Below, piece by piece: positions 10,926-24,789 of a stretch of 64,000 bases of DNA (position 1 is its first letter; every line of letters starts with the position of its first letter). The DNA comes from Papaver somniferum (lineage: Eukaryota; Streptophyta; Magnoliopsida; Ranunculales; Papaveraceae): NCBI RefSeq assembly GCF_003573695.1, contig NW_020650859.1, positions 1,984,001 to 2,048,000 on the forward strand, in the 5' to 3' direction. A program made the position numbers and the translations under genes. The notes beneath the pieces were generated by a model that ran no database searches, had not been told where the DNA came from, and saw nothing but the letters and a program-made list of their open reading frames with translations.

Positions 10926-10978
10926 TCTTAGAGAAGAAAAGAAGAAGGATTTGATGGATCGTTTTTAGGATGATACCA

Positions 10979-11140
10979 TGTCAAAATATGGCTAAACTCC
11001 CATCGAGTTTTTCCTCTGTTTCCATTCGTTATTATAAACCCAAAATAATATCCACAATATCTCATAGTAACGAGAGAATAATACTAGGAAAGGAAATAAC
11101 ATAAAGAGAGAATAATATCAAAATAATTTCTAATCTATTA
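10979..11140 (-). repeat. Copia 5' LTR
   Basis: This is the second direct repeat. On the coding strand it is followed immediately by the tRNA-Met-like primer-binding site at 10967-10978. Its outer edge abuts ATCAC at 11141-11145. It should hold the element's promoter. Confidence 0.9.
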
Positions 11141-11145
11141 ATCAC

Positions 11146-12240
11146 ACGCTGGACGCTTCCATCTGCGCATTTTTTTTTTGCGGAGTCAACAGAATCTATT
11201 TTATAATTGACTATGACCATATATGACTGGGACTATTTTGTATCCGGAAACACCTATAAGAAATGAAGAAGTTAGAGCTAAAGATTTTATATTAGAATTA
11301 TTTACTCCAAAACTCCCAATACCATACACTGCAGAGATATCAGGAAACTGCAGAGGACTGGCCACAGTCGACACAGGTATTGTTTAATAGCCCCCTTTTG
11401 AGATCGCTACTGCATCCTCTTGACAACCAAAACGGGTAAAGCTACAAAAGTTGATCTCTTGCATAAAGTAATCCCAAGCAGGCAAGAAAAAACAAAAAAC
11501 AGAAGAACCCACGAGGCATGGACCATCAAAGCAGGGTCGATATATTTATGAATTGAAGCCATAATTGACGATTTAGAAAGGAACAACCAGTTTCAGTGTT
11601 TGAGGTCGACAAAGAGGTGATAAGATCAGGAATATCAATGCTTACAATTTTAATGACAACCATTAGTAACAACCATTAGTAAGACATAGATCTCATCATC
11701 TTTTATTCCTGCAATAACAACTTCAACTGTAATTGCACAACTTGAAGCAAGTATCTCAATCAGTTTCAATACACCACAAAGTCTCTATGTTTGAGGATTA
11801 GCCTTACATTTATTCAATCAATTACTCCACCAGTTCAATCCATCATCTGAAACTTGATTTTACTCAATCAGCTCAATAGTAATCTGTAATCTCAACCCGC
11901 GTCTTCTTCTAATTTCTGTAAATTTAAAACAACCTAGGATCTTCGTTCTTCTCTTAATTTGACAACAGCCCCATCCCTTGACAATCACCATGGTAACAGC
12001 ATCCAACCCATCTCTCTGATTTCCCTCATCACCGATTTGAGTTCCTCAACCCTTTTCTCTGTTAACACAGAACCACATCTTCTTCTCCGAAACATAAAGA
12101 CTAAAAAAACTCTCAAATCCTCAGACCCTGAATTTAATTCATCAATTGATCTCCGCGATCTTTGTGTCAATTTGACAAAATTTTCAGAGGGGCATTTTTA
12201 GTTTTTCAATCCTAACCATTTCTAATCTTTTTGTTTCAAT
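11146..12240. other. Unassigned stretch right of the Copia element
   Basis: I see no recognisable gene. The frame at 11959-12201 (plus) and its antisense shadow show no family motif. The sequence was contiguous with 6500 before the Copia insertion. Confidence 0.3.
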
Positions 12241-12364
12241 TCTAACGCATCTTCAACCGGCTGAAGTTTTGCTAAAGAATTCTTCATTTAGTGATACTAT
12301 GCTTCTGATTGCTGCACTTTGTTTTCATTCAATTTTTGAGGGCATAGCCGTTGGAGTTGCAGGT
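12241..12364 (+). pseudogene. ZIP transporter second-exon fragment (loop and helix IV)
   Basis: The frame reads [20 protein letters not shown], then [21 protein letters not shown], ending at a GT donor (GTATTC) at 12365. The [10 protein letters not shown] segment is the amphipathic helix IV signature of ZIP transporters, whose conserved His and Glu line the metal path. Its first 16 codons overlap the end of the ZIP pseudogene at 2290-2991 but differ in several bases. It therefore comes from a second related copy, or from the same gene rearranged. No further exons follow. Confidence 0.75.
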
Positions 12365-12609
12365 ATTCTACTATTCCATTAACTGCTAATTCATATTGAT
12401 CCCATGTTAGGTAGAGTGTATTGTATAACTTAGCTGTCTTTTGGTGTATCTTAAGAATTTGTCATATTTTCATCATGAGTACTAGTTGGTTGATTTTGTC
12501 TCCGTAGTACAAGAAAAGTGTTATAAGCTCCGTGTATAAACAAATATACCAATATTAATTAGTGAAACTAACTGATTAGATTAGCGCATTACTAACCGTT
12601 AGTCAAATC

Positions 12610-13110
12610 CTTTTATGAGTCGCATCTTAAACACGTTTTTGCGTGTAGTAGTGGTATCCTTTTATTTTGGGTATTTCTCAAACTTAGATAATGTTGGTTG
12701 AATTGTTCCAAATTTTCAAAAAACTGTAAATTTTTAGAGTAGATTTGGGATTGTTCGGTTACCTTATGTGAAAAACAGGTTACTGAACTCATTTGTAAGT
12801 GTAGTTCGGTTACTTTTTCCAAACACGCAGGTTACCGAACTCGCTCTTTAATGGAGGTTTTTAATAGTTAGGTACACAGACATGTTACCGAACTTTGTTT
12901 ATAGGATTTACAGAGTAATGTTCGGTTGATTCGCAAACCTTAACCCAACAACATATCTAACTGAACTCCGCATGTATGCAATTAGTGAAGAGTTTGGTTT
13001 TTCAATATTTTTTGCCAACAAACCGAATATAGTGGGACAAGTTCGGTTAAATTGAGACTCAACATAGTAGGTAAAATAGCACAGTTCCGTTACATTGGAG
13101 ATTTTTTTTC
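12610..13110 (+). repeat. GTTCGG-rich repeat element, copy B (inverted relative to copy A)
   Basis: This is the reverse complement of about 5190-5690. The shared features are the ATTTTGGGTATTTCTCAAAC segment near 12665, repeated GTTCGGTTAC words, and the CTCTTTAATGGAGG segment near 12843. It stops near 13110, where the decayed Gypsy element begins, so one end is missing. Confidence 0.65.
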
Positions 13111-13137
13111 TTTTTGTAATAAGCGCTTCAGTAGGTA

Positions 13138-13521
13138 TTATCGCTTCCGTGCCATAAGTAAGAGCGAAGGACTCATCCTTGTTCCTTCTCTTTGTGTGGT
13201 TTTGTAGGCCCGTAGTACACTGCGTAGTTGTTCACATCGGCTAGTCCCGTGTTCTTCTAGCTTCGTCCTGGGCATGTCAGCGATAGCTTCGTTAGGGTAA
13301 CCGTTTAGACTTCGGGGAGTGGAGAAGGCATTATGCTCCTGATTTTTCTCGCCGAGTGAGATTCGGTTACAACCCGAGTATCCGTCTATTAGGGTCAGTA
13401 ACCCGCATTCAGATGTGGCTTCCACAAGCTGATCGATATCGATAATCGGAAGGCAATCCTTTGGACAAGTCCTATTAATGCAAAGTCGAACTTCTTCGTT
13501 TTTCTTCGGTATTATCACCAT
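13138..13521 (-). pseudogene. Gypsy reverse transcriptase fragment fused to distal pol scraps
   Basis: VIIPKKNEEVRLCIN, CPKDCLPIIDIDQLVEATS and LLTLIDGYSGCNRI are the fingers and first palm segments of a Ty3/Gypsy RT. In intact relatives the catalytic (Y/F)xDD block follows about 60 residues on. Here the sequence instead breaks into distal pol-like text (TREGTRMSP) after about 85 residues. A large deletion must have joined them. Confidence 0.75.
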
Positions 13522-13690
13522 GTTGGGAATATGTTCTCCTCGGACGACTTCTCATGCATTCATTTTCTTTAGTTTATTTTGAATTGTCTTGTGATACTAC
13601 AGTGTCACCTTTCGCATCTTTTGCCTCGTAGGATTGTGGTCTTGGCAGACTTCTGGATATATCCCAGGCATATGTCCCATGTGTCTTGCA

Positions 13691-15157
13691 TAGAGCTGGC
13701 AAACAAGCCAAAACCCGCGGGTTAACCCGTGCCCGACCCGTGAAAACCCGAACCCGGCTCGGCTGGTTTCAAAACAAGCCGGGTTCGGGTTGGAGAAATG
13801 CCGGCTTGTGAGTAAACGGGTTAACCCGTCCCGGCTCGGGAACCCGCGGGTTGAACCCGTAAACCCGTAATGCTATCAACGGCTGAGATCGTAAGATCTA
13901 ACTTCTCTCTTATATAACTCCTCAAACAAAAAATTTCTCAGTTCCTCCAAAACCTAAAATCTCCGCTGCGGCTCAGAAGAAGGAAACGAAAGGCTTTCTA
14001 GGGTTTTCTTCATCATGGTAAGAAGATTCGTGGTTCATTAATTCGTTGTTCGTTTCATTAGTCATCTCTATTGATGATTCTGATTCTGATGGTGTTGTTG
14101 TATTTTTCAGGTTCTCTCAAATGATATCGATCTGTTGAATCCAAAACCTGATTTGGAGAAGAGGAGGCACAAGCTTAAGCGTTTGGTTCAATCCCAAACT
14201 CCTTCTTCATGGTAACTACTCCTAGTACTAATCACCATCTTCATCATTATCAATCTCTTATCTATGATTTCATTTTATTGAATCTGATTTGGGTTTATTT
14301 GCTTGTTTGTGTTTATGTGTTTCTGTGGAAATTGTTGCAAAATTGGATGATTTCAATTTTTCGGAACTAACTTGAAGTTCCACTATTGTGTTTTTGCTAG
14401 CCTGCCTGCCTGTCAACGAAACTGCTTCCCATTCAGTTTGTATGTATTTGAGAATAATTTTGGAAACGCTTTAACTTGTTGGATGGTTTTGAGATGTCAA
14501 TGTTCCAATTTGCTTGATCACTTTAATGGGAGGACATCATTTGCAGTCTAAGAGACACTCCCTAATTGATGTTGCGATCAAATGTGAACTCAGACTGTCT
14601 CGGAGACTTTTCGAGTAACGTTCTCTGGCCTCATTCTTTTTATTGAGTTATTATTTGTACATCTAATTGGGGTTTGTAATGAATGGTTTGATTCTGTAGT
14701 TTGTGATGGGACATTCTTTCCGTCTCTCCACGATGAGATGTCTGCAATTGTGGGTTGTTTCAACCGGCGTGCACAGAACCTGCTACAAGTTCATTTATCT
14801 TCGGGTTTCAGAAAGTATTTTACATGGATTAAGAGAAAACTTGTGAAAGGAAATCAAGCGGTTGCGATAAGGGAATGTTGTAGTCGATATTCATTATTAC
14901 TAGTAGAACAATGTAGATTATATAGTGTTTGTTTTTAGCTAAATAATGGCTCCAAAATTTGATCTCATTTAGGATATGTTCTTAAGGTATAAAACGGGCG
15001 GGCTAACCCGTGAACCCGCGGGTTAAACCCGTTACGGGCACGGGTTGAAGAAATGACAACCCGTGGAGAATTTCAACCGGCGGGTTTCAACCCGTATCAA
15101 CCCAAACCCGTGGAACCCGCAACGGGCAAGCCCCGGCCCGCCCGTTTGCCAGCTCTA
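13691..15157. mobile_element. Non-autonomous hAT transposon carrying a captured ribosomal protein gene fragment
   Basis: Terminal inverted repeats TAGAGCTGGCAAAC (13691-13704) and its complement (15144-15157) are flanked by the perfect 8-bp duplication GTCTTGCA (13683-13690, 15158-15165), diagnostic of hAT. Subterminal zones are packed with AACCCGCGGGTTAACCCGT-type words in both orientations, probably transposase-binding sites. No transposase is present. The interior holds eS27 gene exons, so this is a Pack-type element. It interrupts the decayed Gypsy element between its protease and RT regions. Confidence 0.92.
14015..14211 (+). pseudogene. RPS27: Captured 40S ribosomal protein eS27 gene fragment, exons 1-2
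   Basis: Exon 1 is just ATG (14015-14017), followed by an intron starting GTAAGA and ending TTTTTCAG. Exon 2 (14111-14211) encodes [26 protein letters not shown], the conserved N-terminus of eS27. It ends at a GTAACT donor. Splitting after the ATG is the usual layout of plant RPS27 genes. Just before the donor one base is missing from a C run, which shifts the last residues away from the family's PNSFFM. The zinc-finger exons are absent. About 100 bp of leader-like sequence upstream seems to have been captured too. Confidence 0.85.
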
Positions 15158-15551
15158 GTCTTGCAGAGGCATTGGAGTATTCTTTTGATGCTCGTACGAG
15201 CTTTTATTCTTCCTCCCTGTCGAGGAAAGTTGCAATCTTAACTATTCCCAGGTTTTCGGTTGTTATGCCGCTTATTCCCTTTGCGGGTTCTGAGGCCGAG
15301 AGGTTTGTCTTGAGCTCTTCATCATTGGAGAGGTCATGTAGTTGTTATAAGAGCTCCTTGGATGAGTCCGAGGCTGGGAAATTGTCCGAGTGTCTTGCTT
15401 TTCTTGTCACTGCTACATAAGCATTGATATCAGCTTGGCTTTTAGCATTCTTGTCCCTTTTCTCCTTTGTTTTTTGGGGTTTTATCCTGTTCTCGTTATT
15501 TTGTACGTCCATGTTGTAACAATACTTGGACTCGCCTGAGTATCCAAAGAT

Positions 15552-15809
15552 CTATGCGATCCCATCGGGTGTTGGAAACCTTAGTCTCTGATGGTAGGTC
15601 GAGGCAACTCCTTTGATCCTATGGATCCAGGTTCGCCCGACAATGGTTGTGTAGGGAGAAAGTACATCTACTACACATAAAGTGGTTAGAGTGAGGATTT
15701 TTCCTACTCGAATTTCTAAGGTGACCTCGCCTCTTGGGCGGGTCGATGAGCCATTGAAGCCAAATATGTTATAGTTAGAAGGGATCAGGCATTCGTCTTT
15801 AAAACCCAT
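15552..15809 (-). pseudogene. Gypsy protease-region fragment
   Basis: The segment contains LIPSNYNIFGFNGSS, then RGEVTLEIRVG and FCVVDV-like sequence (here LCVVDVLSPYTTIVGRTWI), ending in STYHQRLRFPTP. These follow the active site in plant Tat-type Gypsy proteases. The catalytic D-S/T-G is not in this frame. Confidence 0.7.
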
Positions 15810-16674
15810 TTGCTAGAATGTTTCATAAAAAAAGATTTTGACAAAACTTCCTCCGTCTATTAGGATTTTAGGCATGTCTTATGGCAGTACCTTAGGCTTT
15901 TCTTCCTCGCCCTCCTGCTCAGGAAGTGTGATAGGCATCGTAACCACTAATGGATTGTTGTGGTTTCGTACTTCATCTGGTGCCTCCAAGGCTGAAAAAC
16001 TGATAGGTATTTTCATCCACTCCTGCATACGAGGTTCTTTTTCCACACTGAAGACTCGTCACCTTCGAAGTTTCGCTTGTGTATTTGTCCCGTAATACTT
16101 CCTTCAGATGAGTGCGATATCGTGTTGCATCCCAAGTATTGTGCCTCGCGTGGTATTTATACACGATGTATGAGTGTTCCCACTGTTGGTTGGACCGCTA
16201 GCTGTGCGATGTACTCCTCGAGTTTTCCTTCATCAATCATGTCTTGCATCATCTTCTTCAGATCTATGCACGAGTCCGTCGTGTGGCTATAAAATTGGTG
16301 AAACTCGCAGAAGTATCTTCAATTCTTAGCACGCTCGGGATGCTGTCCTCTATTCCATGGGTATGTGATCTTACATTTCCCATCGATCTTCTTAAAGATC
16401 TCGGATATAGGTTTGTTTAGTTTCGTGTAGACTAGGTCTACGAACTTTCCCTTATTTTGTTGGGCTTGGTATCTCCCTTTTCATCCTCCTCTTCGATGTT
16501 TATCGAACTAGGTAGATCCGTTGTTGGATCGCCCTGCTCCTTGGGATGACATTTAATGGTTTTGTGGTTATACCACATTTCCTCCTCTATTGGTTCCTTT
16601 TACAAATTTATCATAAGTACCGTCTTGGAGTTCTTCAAGGGATATGTAATCCTCTTGAATCTCTCTCAGTTTCC

Positions 16675-17043
16675 CTAGATTGGGTGGCGCGGTCTCGTAC
16701 ATGCGGATAATATGGGGTTCGTCTTTCTTAGACTATTTTTAAAGCCAAAGATCGCGTAGGCCTCTGGGACTATTCCGATGTCGGCACATAATTTTCTCCA
16801 ACGAGTTACCAGAGAGCGGAGTGACTCATTGGGTCCCTTGGATAACTGGAACAACATGTCAATTTCGGGTTTGACTCGGCTGTTATGTATGTATGTTTCA
16901 AATAACAACTCGGATAGATGGTCAAACGATTTAATCGATTCCTTTGGAAGGTTATTGAACCACATTAGGTCCTTGTATTTTAGACTGGATGGAAAGAACC
17001 TACACATCACTACCTCGTAGTGACTCCACTCTGTCAGTGTCAT
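16675..17043 (-). pseudogene. Gypsy gag core fragment
   Basis: The frame carries the retrotransposon gag domain: MTLTEWSHYEVVMCRFFPSS, then WFNNLPKESIKSFDHLSEL, DMLFQLSKGPNESLRSLV and TRWRKL. These pack into the helix bundle that builds the particle shell. The frame opens and closes in mid-domain through mutations. Confidence 0.8.
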
Positions 17044-18149
17044 GCGGTAGGATCTGAGATATCCGATTGCATCGCCGGTCCCATGGAAGGGAGGTTCAAA
17101 TGTTGGGAGTGCGCATTTCCTTGGAAATGGTTGGGCTAGTAGACTCTCCGATAAGGGAGACTGTCCGGCCTCTTTCAGTACTTCCTTAAACTTTCTTTAT
17201 TTTTGTTTTCATGTAGCTTCTCTTCACATCGTTTCGAGTTGACATAGTCGGGCTTGTAATTTGTCGTCATTGTGCCTCGTTTCGGCTTTCTTCCTTCGTC
17301 CTTGCGCTCTTTCGGGCGAGTAGAAAACTTCTAGGCGGCGATATATTGATCACCCTGAATCCTCGTATGATTGCTCGGCGTACGTCACTATTTAAGAATG
17401 AGTTGACTTTGAAGTCTCCCCTCGCTTGGGGTCTATGACTGCGCGGTTCTCGGCCTTGCAGTTGGTTTTTACTTCGTCCTCCTTTTTCTTTTCTTGTCTA
17501 TGCTTGGGATCGACATCGGATGATCTTCTGGACGGGCTTTCTTCCTCGTTTAGGACTTCTCGCCATCCTTTCAGAAAGCATTCTCATGTTTTCTCGTCTG
17601 AGGTGTCAGGGATATGCACTGGCTCATCGTCTTGTAAGTTCTCAAAAGGATTATCCTTCCGGAGGGTCTCCTCTATGGTAGGGAGTGACACATTTTTATT
17701 TGTTTTGCGTTTCAGCCTGCGGTTTCTCTGTTCGAGCCTCCTGTTACGTCTCTTTAACTTTTTCATTCTCTCATCATGCGCCTATTGAGCTTTATGGATG
17801 GCTGCGATAGTAACAACGGTATCTCCGAGCTTAGAAGGTTCTCTTTCTTTCTCCTCATTGTTTATTGTTTGCATTGGCAAACGATTCAACCCTCCTGGTT
17901 GAGGTAAATGGATATCATTCTGTCTTCGAATGGATTCCCCTCTTCGTCAGAGATAGAGTTATCAGTTAACCCCTCTCGATATTGGTTATCGAGTTGTATC
18001 TCTCTTGGGAGTACACCGTTGTGCATAGTTTCACCGGTCTCCATCTCGTCTAGGCCTCCAGACAGTTTCACCTTGGCTCGTGCGAGTGGATCGTCTCGTC
18101 ACCATCGCATTACCTGCGATATATGCAATAATGCTTAATTTGTCTTTTC

Positions 18150-18930
18150 TTACAGAAAAGTGGGAGCCTAGATCTGCAGGTCATTTGCAATTACTAAGTC
18201 ACACTTCAGACTGGACAGTTTAGTACAGGAAGACTTTGCAGTAGATTTTGGAGACATGTGAATATTTCAAAACATTCCCTACTTGCATAAAGTTCTAGTG
18301 ATGGGAAAAAGGTGTTTTGTTTGTCTCTCTTTTCGAGAAAAATACCTCCTTCTACATGTCATACCTTTATTAGGATAAAACCAAGTTTATGATTATTTAG
18401 CATATCTTCCCATTTTAGGAAATACTTCTCATCATCTTTAAACTTTTGATTTTGAACAAACTTTGAGTTTGATGAATGATTATGTACTCATTAACCCTTT
18501 CCCTTGACTTAGAGTTAAATTTCTAAGAAGAAGATTTTTGGATTATCTTGAGTTTCTTAGAAGATGAAGAACATCATGAAAATTTTTTCTTTTCAACTTT
18601 CATAGGACAATATCCCCCCTTATGAAGTTTACTAGCTTAAACTTCTTCCCATCCCTTTCATGGAGGAGATCATTTGAGTGCCGATATGTTTAAAACTCCA
18701 TTTTCACTCTGATCTTCAACTCTCCTCATCATATTAAGGAGGATATAGGAAATATTAAAAGAATGAAATTTTTGAAGAAAATCAATAAAAGGATGTAGAT
18801 TTGTTGATTTTGAGGGTCTTCAAGACTTCACAGATCGTGTCGAGTCCGACCTCTACTCATAAATTCTACATGGGCACTCTCCTGATATCTCCTGACGTGC
18901 AAAAGCTTGTCTTGATGAACCCAATAGGAT
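18150..18930. other. Unassigned stretch
   Basis: The sequence is A/T-rich with no recognisable gene. It may be a worn LTR or untranslated end of the neighbouring Gypsy element, but I cannot pair it with another copy in the window. Confidence 0.25.
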
Positions 18931-18939
18931 AACTAAACT

Positions 18940-19170
18940 ATGTCATAATTTTTTGGGTTTTCATTTTGTTTCTAGACTAGGTAACCAAGTTACGGATGTT
19001 TTATTAAAGTTTGTTAGGCCTTTAAATTCGGTTAATGAATGGGAGTCTTCTCCTCCCCTATATAGCTTAAAACATATCCTACTAGATAAATCTAATATCG
19101 GCAAATCTCAAACTCCCAGATTAGATGGGTCTACTTCATTTATACAGAAGACTCTTTCCTAACTTCTTTT
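18940..19170 (+). pseudogene. LINE RNase H-type C-terminal fragment
   Basis: The frame reads GFHFVSRLGNQVTDVLLKF, then RPLNSVNEWESSPPLYS and LLDKSNI. The pattern H-x-x-R-x-x-N-x-x-A/T-D followed by a W and a PP pair is typical of the RNase H end of plant LINE polyproteins and domesticated relatives. Only the last about 65 residues are present, and an A-rich stretch follows near 19180. This assignment is by pattern only. Confidence 0.45.
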
Positions 19171-19179
19171 ATGAAATGC

Positions 19180-20190
19180 CTTAAAAAAGAAAAATCTCCT
19201 CTGGATTTTGGACCAACACCAACCCAAAGGTCCCAAACCTGTACCGCTTACGGTGGCTCCGAAAAGAATAAAATAAAAATGTCTAAACGTAAAATCCCCA
19301 AAATATCCTTCTGGTTTCGTTTCATTTCCATCCATTTCTCCGTGGATAAAATCAATTATTTCCCTGTCTCAAAGAGATGGATGGAGAAGAACAGTATCAG
19401 TACCAATTTAGGTTTTTAGAATGATAGGAGAATTTTGAAATTGCGAGGAATCTTTTGATTAGTATCTTCAATTTCTAGACCAAAAGCATTGTTGTAATTC
19501 TCATGATTGTTAGATTTTGTTGTGAATCAAACATTTAATTCTAATTTCAATATCATGCTTGGATTTTATTAAGTATGAGTAGTTATTTCACCAATGTCAT
19601 GAGGCAAGTTTGTTGAGTCAAATAGTGTCTTCAGTTTCAGTTGATTCATTTCAGTAAATTTTGATTCCAACAATAATATCATGAGCTCAAGATTATTGAG
19701 TTAGCATCTCAAGATTTTCTTCTTCTGTTTAATGTTTTGAGGATGTGAAACATATAGTGGGTAGGAAAATCGATGCTACAGAGTGATACGAAGCTATGGC
19801 CCTTCAAGGTCATTCCTGCCCAAGATGAGAAATCCATGATTCAAGTCAAGTCTGGTCTTTATATTTTTACTGACGTGTATTCTTACAACTAATCATGCAT
19901 CACCCTGCCTGCGCCAAGTTGGTAAATGGAATATGACCAAGTAAGTTTTCGTTCGTTGAGCTTTTTATAGAGCATGAAAAATCATATCCAAAGTAAGAAG
20001 AAGCCCTATACAATGCTTACATTGATAATACATTTATTCTTTTCAATTTTATTTTTTCTGTAAAATGGCAATACATTTATTGCTGTAAAAAGAAAAAATT
20101 AAGCAACTTGGCAGTAATACAACTTCCATAAGTGATGCAATTTCTGAAGGAAAATCTTTTAAGTGTAGAATCTTTACTCTGAATGCCAAT
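19180..20190. other. Unassigned stretch upstream of the subtilase pseudogene
   Basis: I see no gene here. The last 70 bases hold the probable TATA box of the subtilase pseudogene. Confidence 0.3.
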
Positions 20191-20194
20191 TCGC

Positions 20195-20204
20195 ATTATA
20201 AATA
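20195..20204 (+). promoter_or_regulatory. Probable TATA box of the subtilase pseudogene
   Basis: ATTATAAATA lies about 55-64 bp upstream of the ATG at 20259, at a sensible distance for a short leader. Confidence 0.4.
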
Positions 20205-20258
20205 ACAATGAATCTTCTTTGATCATTTTTCTTATAGAAAATTTAAAGTTTCTTAACC

Positions 20259-23140
<2,882 letters not shown>

Positions 23141-23144
23141 GGAT

Positions 23145-23564
23145 ATTATGGGGTTTTATATAGTGAATAAATTGTGCTAATAAGACTGTTTCAAAGATTA
23201 TTTGAGTTCATTTACCGTCAACAATTTTCATCTTGATCAAGTTTGGAACATATTCATTAAGACTTAATCCTAAATAATTTGGAACAGGGATTAGATAACT
23301 AATTAAAGCCAAAGTAAGCGTCACTCTGAAAGCTGCTGCTCTGTTGTAATATTGGGATCAACTGTTTTCCTTCACTGAAAGATTCAACCTTCCTCTTTTA
23401 TGTGCAATCCCATATCATGAGAGCTCTTACCAGTTAAATGTTTTCCGTCATAATTTGCTAGAAAAGATAGTGAACTTGACTTATCAGTTATTATTGATTT
23501 AATCTTTTGCATCAATATAGAAAATATAAATAGTTTATTACAATCATTTTTTATAAGTACTCCC
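23145..23564. other. Intergenic, no gene seen
   Basis: A/T-rich sequence between the truncated subtilase and the RLP scrap. Confidence 0.35.
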
Positions 23565-23770
23565 TTCTACTATTTTAGCTCCAACATAATTAACGATTCT
23601 CCGGTAAGAAAACCACCATTTGTGTTTGTTTAGATGTAAAACACAAAACAAACTTCAAAATCCAACTACAAACCCCATAGCAATGATAGCTTACAACAAC
23701 AACTTCTCTATTCTATTCTCTCAATCGTCGTCACTAGCTTTACTCGGAGGATTAATACTATTAACATTGA
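23565..23770 (-). pseudogene. LRR receptor-like protein C-terminal fragment (transmembrane and tail)
   Basis: Base by base this matches 50760-50965, the 3' end of the intact RLP gene, in the same orientation with scattered substitutions and small indels. Shared runs include AAACCACCATTT, CAAACCCCAT and ACAACAACTTCTCTATT. In translation it covers the acidic juxtamembrane segment, the transmembrane helix and the short KWWF-type tail. Only the last about 70 codons are present and nothing of the LRR domain remains. It marks an older duplicate of the gene at 50.7 kb. Confidence 0.75.
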
Positions 23771-24528
23771 ATTATGCATCATGATTTTCATCATAGAGTT
23801 AAATCGACCATAAGAAAAATTAAAAATGTCAAACGTCCAATTACACTTGATCTTAAAATTAATTAAGCTAATCATATTATGATTTCATGGTTCTAATAAT
23901 TAAACTAATTTTAATTGAGATAAAAAAAAATTATTCATCAAATTTAGATGATTAGGTCTTGTTGATGATCATTATAAAAATAAGTTATGTTTAAGAATAA
24001 ATAATTTAAATAACTTAAATTGAAGAATCCTATCAAATAATTAAAATACAAAATCATTATAAGAAAGTCAATCGTAAGAAGAGAAAAAAACCGAAAATCG
24101 TGGTGAGAAATGGAATAAAAAAATCAATTTTGTTTCATTGCAATTTTTCCTAATAATATTATTCATTCCAAAAATAATGATATAGTTAGATAAAAATACT
24201 TTATATTCTTAGGCGTAGAATAAACGCTCAAATTTTTTGGTGACAATGTTTCTACAAATAAATGAAATTAATAAAAATTCGACAAATTAAAAACTTTCCT
24301 TGAACAGTAAAACCTTAATTTTGAACCAAAAATAATTATATTATATTATACGAAAAATGAAATAATAGATAAACCAAAATTTATATATTTAGAGATTTTT
24401 TCGGTAAATATATAATTTAATTCGAAAAATGTTAATACGCAAATAAAGATTAGGGAACAAATTTTTTTTACATTTTTTTCTTAGTAATACTTCATCCAAT
24501 TCTGAAAAAGAGATATTTTCATTTTTAC
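23771..24528. other. Very A/T-rich intergenic stretch
   Basis: Long runs of A and T with no coding potential. Confidence 0.4.
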
Positions 24529-24782
24529 GTTTTGTCTAAGGGTGCACAGGAACCGAGCCGGACCGACGGACCGAACCGGAACCGATGAAACCGTACCTGA
24601 TTTTGGACCGAACCGAGGTACAAGGTACAAGTACCGGTCCCAAAAATAGGAACCGAGCTCTGGAGGTACAGGTAAACGGTCCAACACATGAACCGTCCCA
24701 TACCGGACCGAAGTCCCGAATAATTCTGACCGTTAGATTTAGGGGATAAGAGATCTGTCTCAGCCATTGGATTAATAGGGGG

Positions 24783-24789
24783 TATATAA
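24783..24789 (+). promoter_or_regulatory. Probable TATA box of the hAT transposase gene
   Basis: TATATAAG lies just inside the left subterminal repeat zone, upstream of a pyrimidine-rich leader. It is the only good TATA match before the zinc-finger exons. Confidence 0.4.

Larger units (their letters stand above)
6506..11140 (-). mobile_element. Copia LTR retrotransposon, complete structure, mutated coding region
   Basis: Short direct LTRs of about 162 bp (6506-6668 and 10979-11140) bound the element. The 5-bp target duplication ATCAC lies at 6501-6505 and 11141-11145. Read on the minus strand, the 5' LTR is at the high end and is followed at 10967-10978 by TGGTATCATCCT, which begins like the usual initiator-Met tRNA primer site TGGTATCA. 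The other LTR is preceded by a purine tract (AAGGGGGTG). Domain order is gag, protease, integrase, RT, RNase H, as in Copia. I see about nine differences between the LTRs, so it is not a very recent insertion. Several stops and frameshifts make it non-autonomous. Confidence 0.93.
13125..18140 (-). mobile_element. Decayed Ty3/Gypsy (Tat-like) retrotransposon internal region
   Basis: Minus-strand fragments lie in polyprotein order from high to low coordinates. They are a charged coiled-coil gag N-terminus (17584-18071), a gag core (16675-17043) and a zinc-binding CEFHQFYSHTTDSC motif followed by IDLKKMMQDM (about 16250-16318). A protease-region segment (15552-15809) and the start of reverse transcriptase (13138-13521) come next. 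Stops and frameshifts are everywhere and no LTRs are recognisable. The RT fragment joins directly to an integrase-end-like TREGTRMSP segment, so most of pol is deleted. An hAT element is inserted at 13691-15157. The left end is cut off by repeat copy B. Confidence 0.8.

Noticed and set aside
14738..14938. 66-codon frame inside the hAT with CFNRR resembling the eS27 GCFN segment
   Set aside because: Only four residues agree and the surrounding codons do not. It is not evidence for a third eS27 exon.
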